A stretch of 64,000 bases of DNA from a virus. Positions 62,051 to 64,000 of this stretch are shown here, piece by piece. The position numbers and the translations under genes were made by a program. The notes under the pieces are model-generated. The model saw nothing but the letters and a program-made list of their open reading frames with translations, searched no databases and had not been told where the DNA came from. The stretch lies in the IMG/VR virus record IMGVR_UViG_3300047284_000228, positions 46,787 to 110,786 of that record, one strand, 5' to 3'. Positions within the stretch are counted from its first letter, which is position 1. Each line of letters begins with the position of its first letter.

Positions 62051-62925
62051 AAGCTGTTGAATTAGACGTATTCTTTTTAAGTTACGATGAACCAAATGCT
62101 GATCTTCATTACGCAGATCTGTGTAATAAGGTTCCTTGGGCAAAACGTATCCACGGCGTTAAAGGATCCGATGCTGCTCATAAAGCCGCAGCAGAAGCAT
62201 CGGAGACCGATTGGTTGATCACTATAGATGCAGATAACATCGTAGACAGTAAATTCTTTAATTTAGAATTAGATTTTTCTGATCCTAAGATACAGGTATA
62301 CAGTTGGCTGGGTAGAAATAAACTCAACGGTCTGTTATATGGCAACGGAGGAGTTAAGATATGGAAAAAAGATTTTATTCTTAACATGAAAACTCACGAA
62401 GCCAGCGACAGCGACCGAGCTCAAGTTGATTTTTGTTGGGAAGATGGCTATGTTCAGTTTAAAGAATGTTATAGCGAAACAGTGATCACTGGCAGTCCTT
62501 TTCAAGCATGGAGGGCAGGTTTTCGTGAGGGTGTAAAGATGACATTGCTAGATGGTGTACGTATTCCAGCAGATGAAATTAAAGAGCGTATCTGGTGGCA
62601 TAATTTACATAGATTAAAAATCTGGTCCACAGTCGGCACCCACGAAGAAAACGGTAGATACGCTGTGCTTGGTGCTCGTATGGGAACATGGATGACTAAT
62701 TGTACAGATTGGAATTATGTCGATGTTCGTGATTTTGAAATATTAAAGAACATCTACGAACAAAATGTTAATCACACATTTGTAGAAGAAGATGCGCAGG
62801 ATTTGGGAATTAAGATTAGGCAACAATTAGGAATAGATTACCCCTGGCTTGATCCCGCACAGAGCAAATACACTCTTGAATTGTATGACGAAACTATAAA
62901 ATTAGCGAATACATATCTCAAATGA
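62047..62925 (+). CDS. Glycosyltransferase-like protein (DAD)
   Basis: This 292-residue protein begins MKAVELDVFFLSYDEPNADLHY, with VPWAKRIHGVKGSDAAHKAA, then ASETDWLITIDADNIVDSKF, where DAD is the likely DxD. YSWLGRNKLNGLLYGNGGVKIWKKDF, FCWEDGYVQFKE, SPFQAWRAGFREGVKM and a WWHNLHRLKIWSTVG helix follow. The 'DVFFLSYDEPNA ... AKRIHGVKG' opening is a recognisable marine T4-like family, usually called a glycosyltransferase. It overlaps the preceding and following genes by four bases each. Confidence 0.8.
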   Translation: MKAVELDVFFLSYDEPNADLHYADLCNKVPWAKRIHGVKGSDAAHKAAAEASETDWLITIDADNIVDSKFFNLELDFSDPKIQVYSWLGRNKLNGLLYGNGGVKIWKKDFILNMKTHEASDSDRAQVDFCWEDGYVQFKECYSETVITGSPFQAWRAGFREGVKMTLLDGVRIPADEIKERIWWHNLHRLKIWSTVGTHEENGRYAVLGARMGTWMTNCTDWNYVDVRDFEILKNIYEQNVNHTFVEEDAQDLGIKIRQQLGIDYPWLDPAQSKYTLELYDETIKLANTYLK

Positions 62926-64000
62926 TTTACGACATATTTTATGTAAGCAAAAGTAAAATTAATAACAACGACTGGTTACAGTTTCGTTCAAGATTTCCTT
63001 CTGCTCAGAAAATCGAAGATGTTGATTCTTTTGAAAAAATAAAAAGAAGAGCCTTTACAAAATTCTTTTGGGTAGTATGGGACGATGTAGTCGTTGCTGA
63101 CGATTTCATTTTTGATTATAGGGTAACCGAATGGGATGAAAAGTATGTTCATGTATGGTTGAACAATCGGTCATATGACGGCATTTCACTCTGTCCTAAA
63201 GATAGTAATATATCGAAAAAAGAATTCGATCATAGATTTTTCATTGAAAAGAAAGAGATATCCGTGATCGCTTCGTATCCCAAGGTGTACGACATATTCT
63301 ATATCGATACCTATGACGAATATCAACACGCACTAGCTAATTCAACCACCGAAATGTTCTGGGGTATCTGGAAAAATATTGAGATAATCAGCGATAATAT
63401 TTTTAAAACATATTTTAGTCATCATAATAATTATGATAGAAACGAAAATCATATGTTTAAGAATTTCTGCAATGATGTTGAATCGTATGTGGGCGGTGTA
63501 GTGCTTTTTTCAAAAAATAAAAAAGTTTCTAAAAAAGAAATAGACTACAGATTTCTAATCAATAAAAAAGAATACGACCTGACAGTAAGCAGATCTAGAT
63601 ATCCTAGATATGTTATCAATACATATGACGATTATTTAAAAATAACTAACACAGAAAAGCAGCCGCTATTTTGGTGTGTGTGGCCAGATATAGAAATATT
63701 AGATAGTACAATTTTTGATTTTTATTATGATCCCTTTGACGGCGAGTTTGATTATGATAGATCAGTCAATCACATATTTAAAAATATTTGTGGTCGAGAA
63801 GAATCTTATATTAGCGGTCTCGCTTTGATGTCAACAAAGAGCATTCTGTCTCGGAAAGAATTTGATCATAGATTTTTTATTAATAAAAAAGAACACGACC
63901 GTTTGGTTAGCAAGACCAAACAATTTGACAAATTTGAAATTGAAAATTATGAAGATTATCTAAATGTGCTACAGAAATCTTCAACCGAGATGTTTTGGAT
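62922..64000 (+). CDS. Repeat protein resembling degenerate GT-A domains, 3' end outside window
   Basis: ATG 62922 overlaps the stop of the previous gene as ATGA; the frame is open to the right edge (359 full codons, read by hand). It repeats a unit of about 100 residues: (T/S)-x-x-FW-x-(V/I)-W-x-(D/N)-(V/I)-x-(V/I) at about residues 45, 143, 247 and 354. Each of the first three is followed by an aromatic stretch, then S(K/R)KE-(F/I)-D-(H/Y)-RF(F/L)I-x-KKE. The first unit starts YDIFYVSKSKIN ... RFPSAQKIEDV, like the start of the preceding glycosyltransferase. At the DxD place it has WDD, WKN or WPD, so catalysis is unlikely. It may bind glycans or scaffold the enzymes. Confidence 0.75.
   Translation, partial: MIYDIFYVSKSKINNNDWLQFRSRFPSAQKIEDVDSFEKIKRRAFTKFFWVVWDDVVVADDFIFDYRVTEWDEKYVHVWLNNRSYDGISLCPKDSNISKKEFDHRFFIEKKEISVIASYPKVYDIFYIDTYDEYQHALANSTTEMFWGIWKNIEIISDNIFKTYFSHHNNYDRNENHMFKNFCNDVESYVGGVVLFSKNKKVSKKEIDYRFLINKKEYDLTVSRSRYPRYVINTYDDYLKITNTEKQPLFWCVWPDIEILDSTIFDFYYDPFDGEFDYDRSVNHIFKNICGREESYISGLALMSTKSILSRKEFDHRFFINKKEHDRLVSKTKQFDKFEIENYEDYLNVLQKSSTEMFW

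Noticed and set aside
1-64000. CRISPR array, insertion sequence, integrase or attachment site
   Set aside because: No regularly spaced direct repeats, transposase or recombinase motifs were seen in a reading of the window.

Overview
The window is 64 kb of a T4-like tailed phage (myovirus) of the marine, cyanophage/pelagiphage type. Recognisable T4 homologues are the late sigma factor gp55, recombination nuclease gp46/gp47, portal gp20, protease gp21, scaffold gp22, major capsid gp23, and baseplate proteins gp26, gp53, gp5, gp25 and gp6. A gp48/gp54-like tube cap is also present. Around them lie many genes typical of marine T4-like phages and unlike T4: small conserved hypothetical genes beside gp20 and gp23, fibre genes with 'GQVWYDT' amino termini, and GT-A-like glycosyltransferase genes next to the fibres. 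Base composition is AT-rich apart from one intergenic island. The host cannot be read from this window; no photosynthesis or other host-metabolism gene is present in it, and I noticed no tRNA gene.

Layout. (a) 1-8302, minus strand: a tailspike/fibre block of one large protein running off the left edge and nine smaller virion proteins. (b) 8379-15202, minus: the head operon, transcribed gp20, two small genes, an acidic core protein, gp21, gp22, gp23. A strong UUCG-loop terminator follows gp23. (c) 15216-18560, minus: a 1114-residue tape-measure-like protein with a GH19-type cell-wall hydrolase domain. (d) 18629-19707, plus: gp26 and a gp51-position ORF joined by a possible -1 frameshift site. 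(e) 19704-22207, minus: two proteins with amino termini like the capsid-targeting peptides of T4 internal head proteins. (f) 22208-22688: a GC-richer, hairpin-dense island without a convincing gene. (g) 22689-27006, minus: the gp55-gp47-gp46 operon plus two small genes, with tandem TTGACA boxes upstream. (h) 27088-49917, plus: the baseplate operon, ending in a 4585-residue gp7-position protein that fills a fifth of the window. (i) 49928-59371, plus: tail fibre genes, including four paralogues in tandem. (j) 59429-64000, plus: three glycosyltransferase-like genes, two unknown genes, and a repeat protein that runs off the right edge and looks like an array of degenerate GT-A domains.

Together these genes build the head, baseplate and adsorption apparatus late in infection. 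The gp55 gene here encodes the sigma factor expected to read the TAAATA-type late promoters seen upstream of many of the structural units. The host-wall hydrolase seems to have moved: the gp5 homologue lacks the T4 lysozyme domain, and the tape-measure-like protein carries a GH19-type domain. All functional calls come from reading motifs and gene order; no database search was run.
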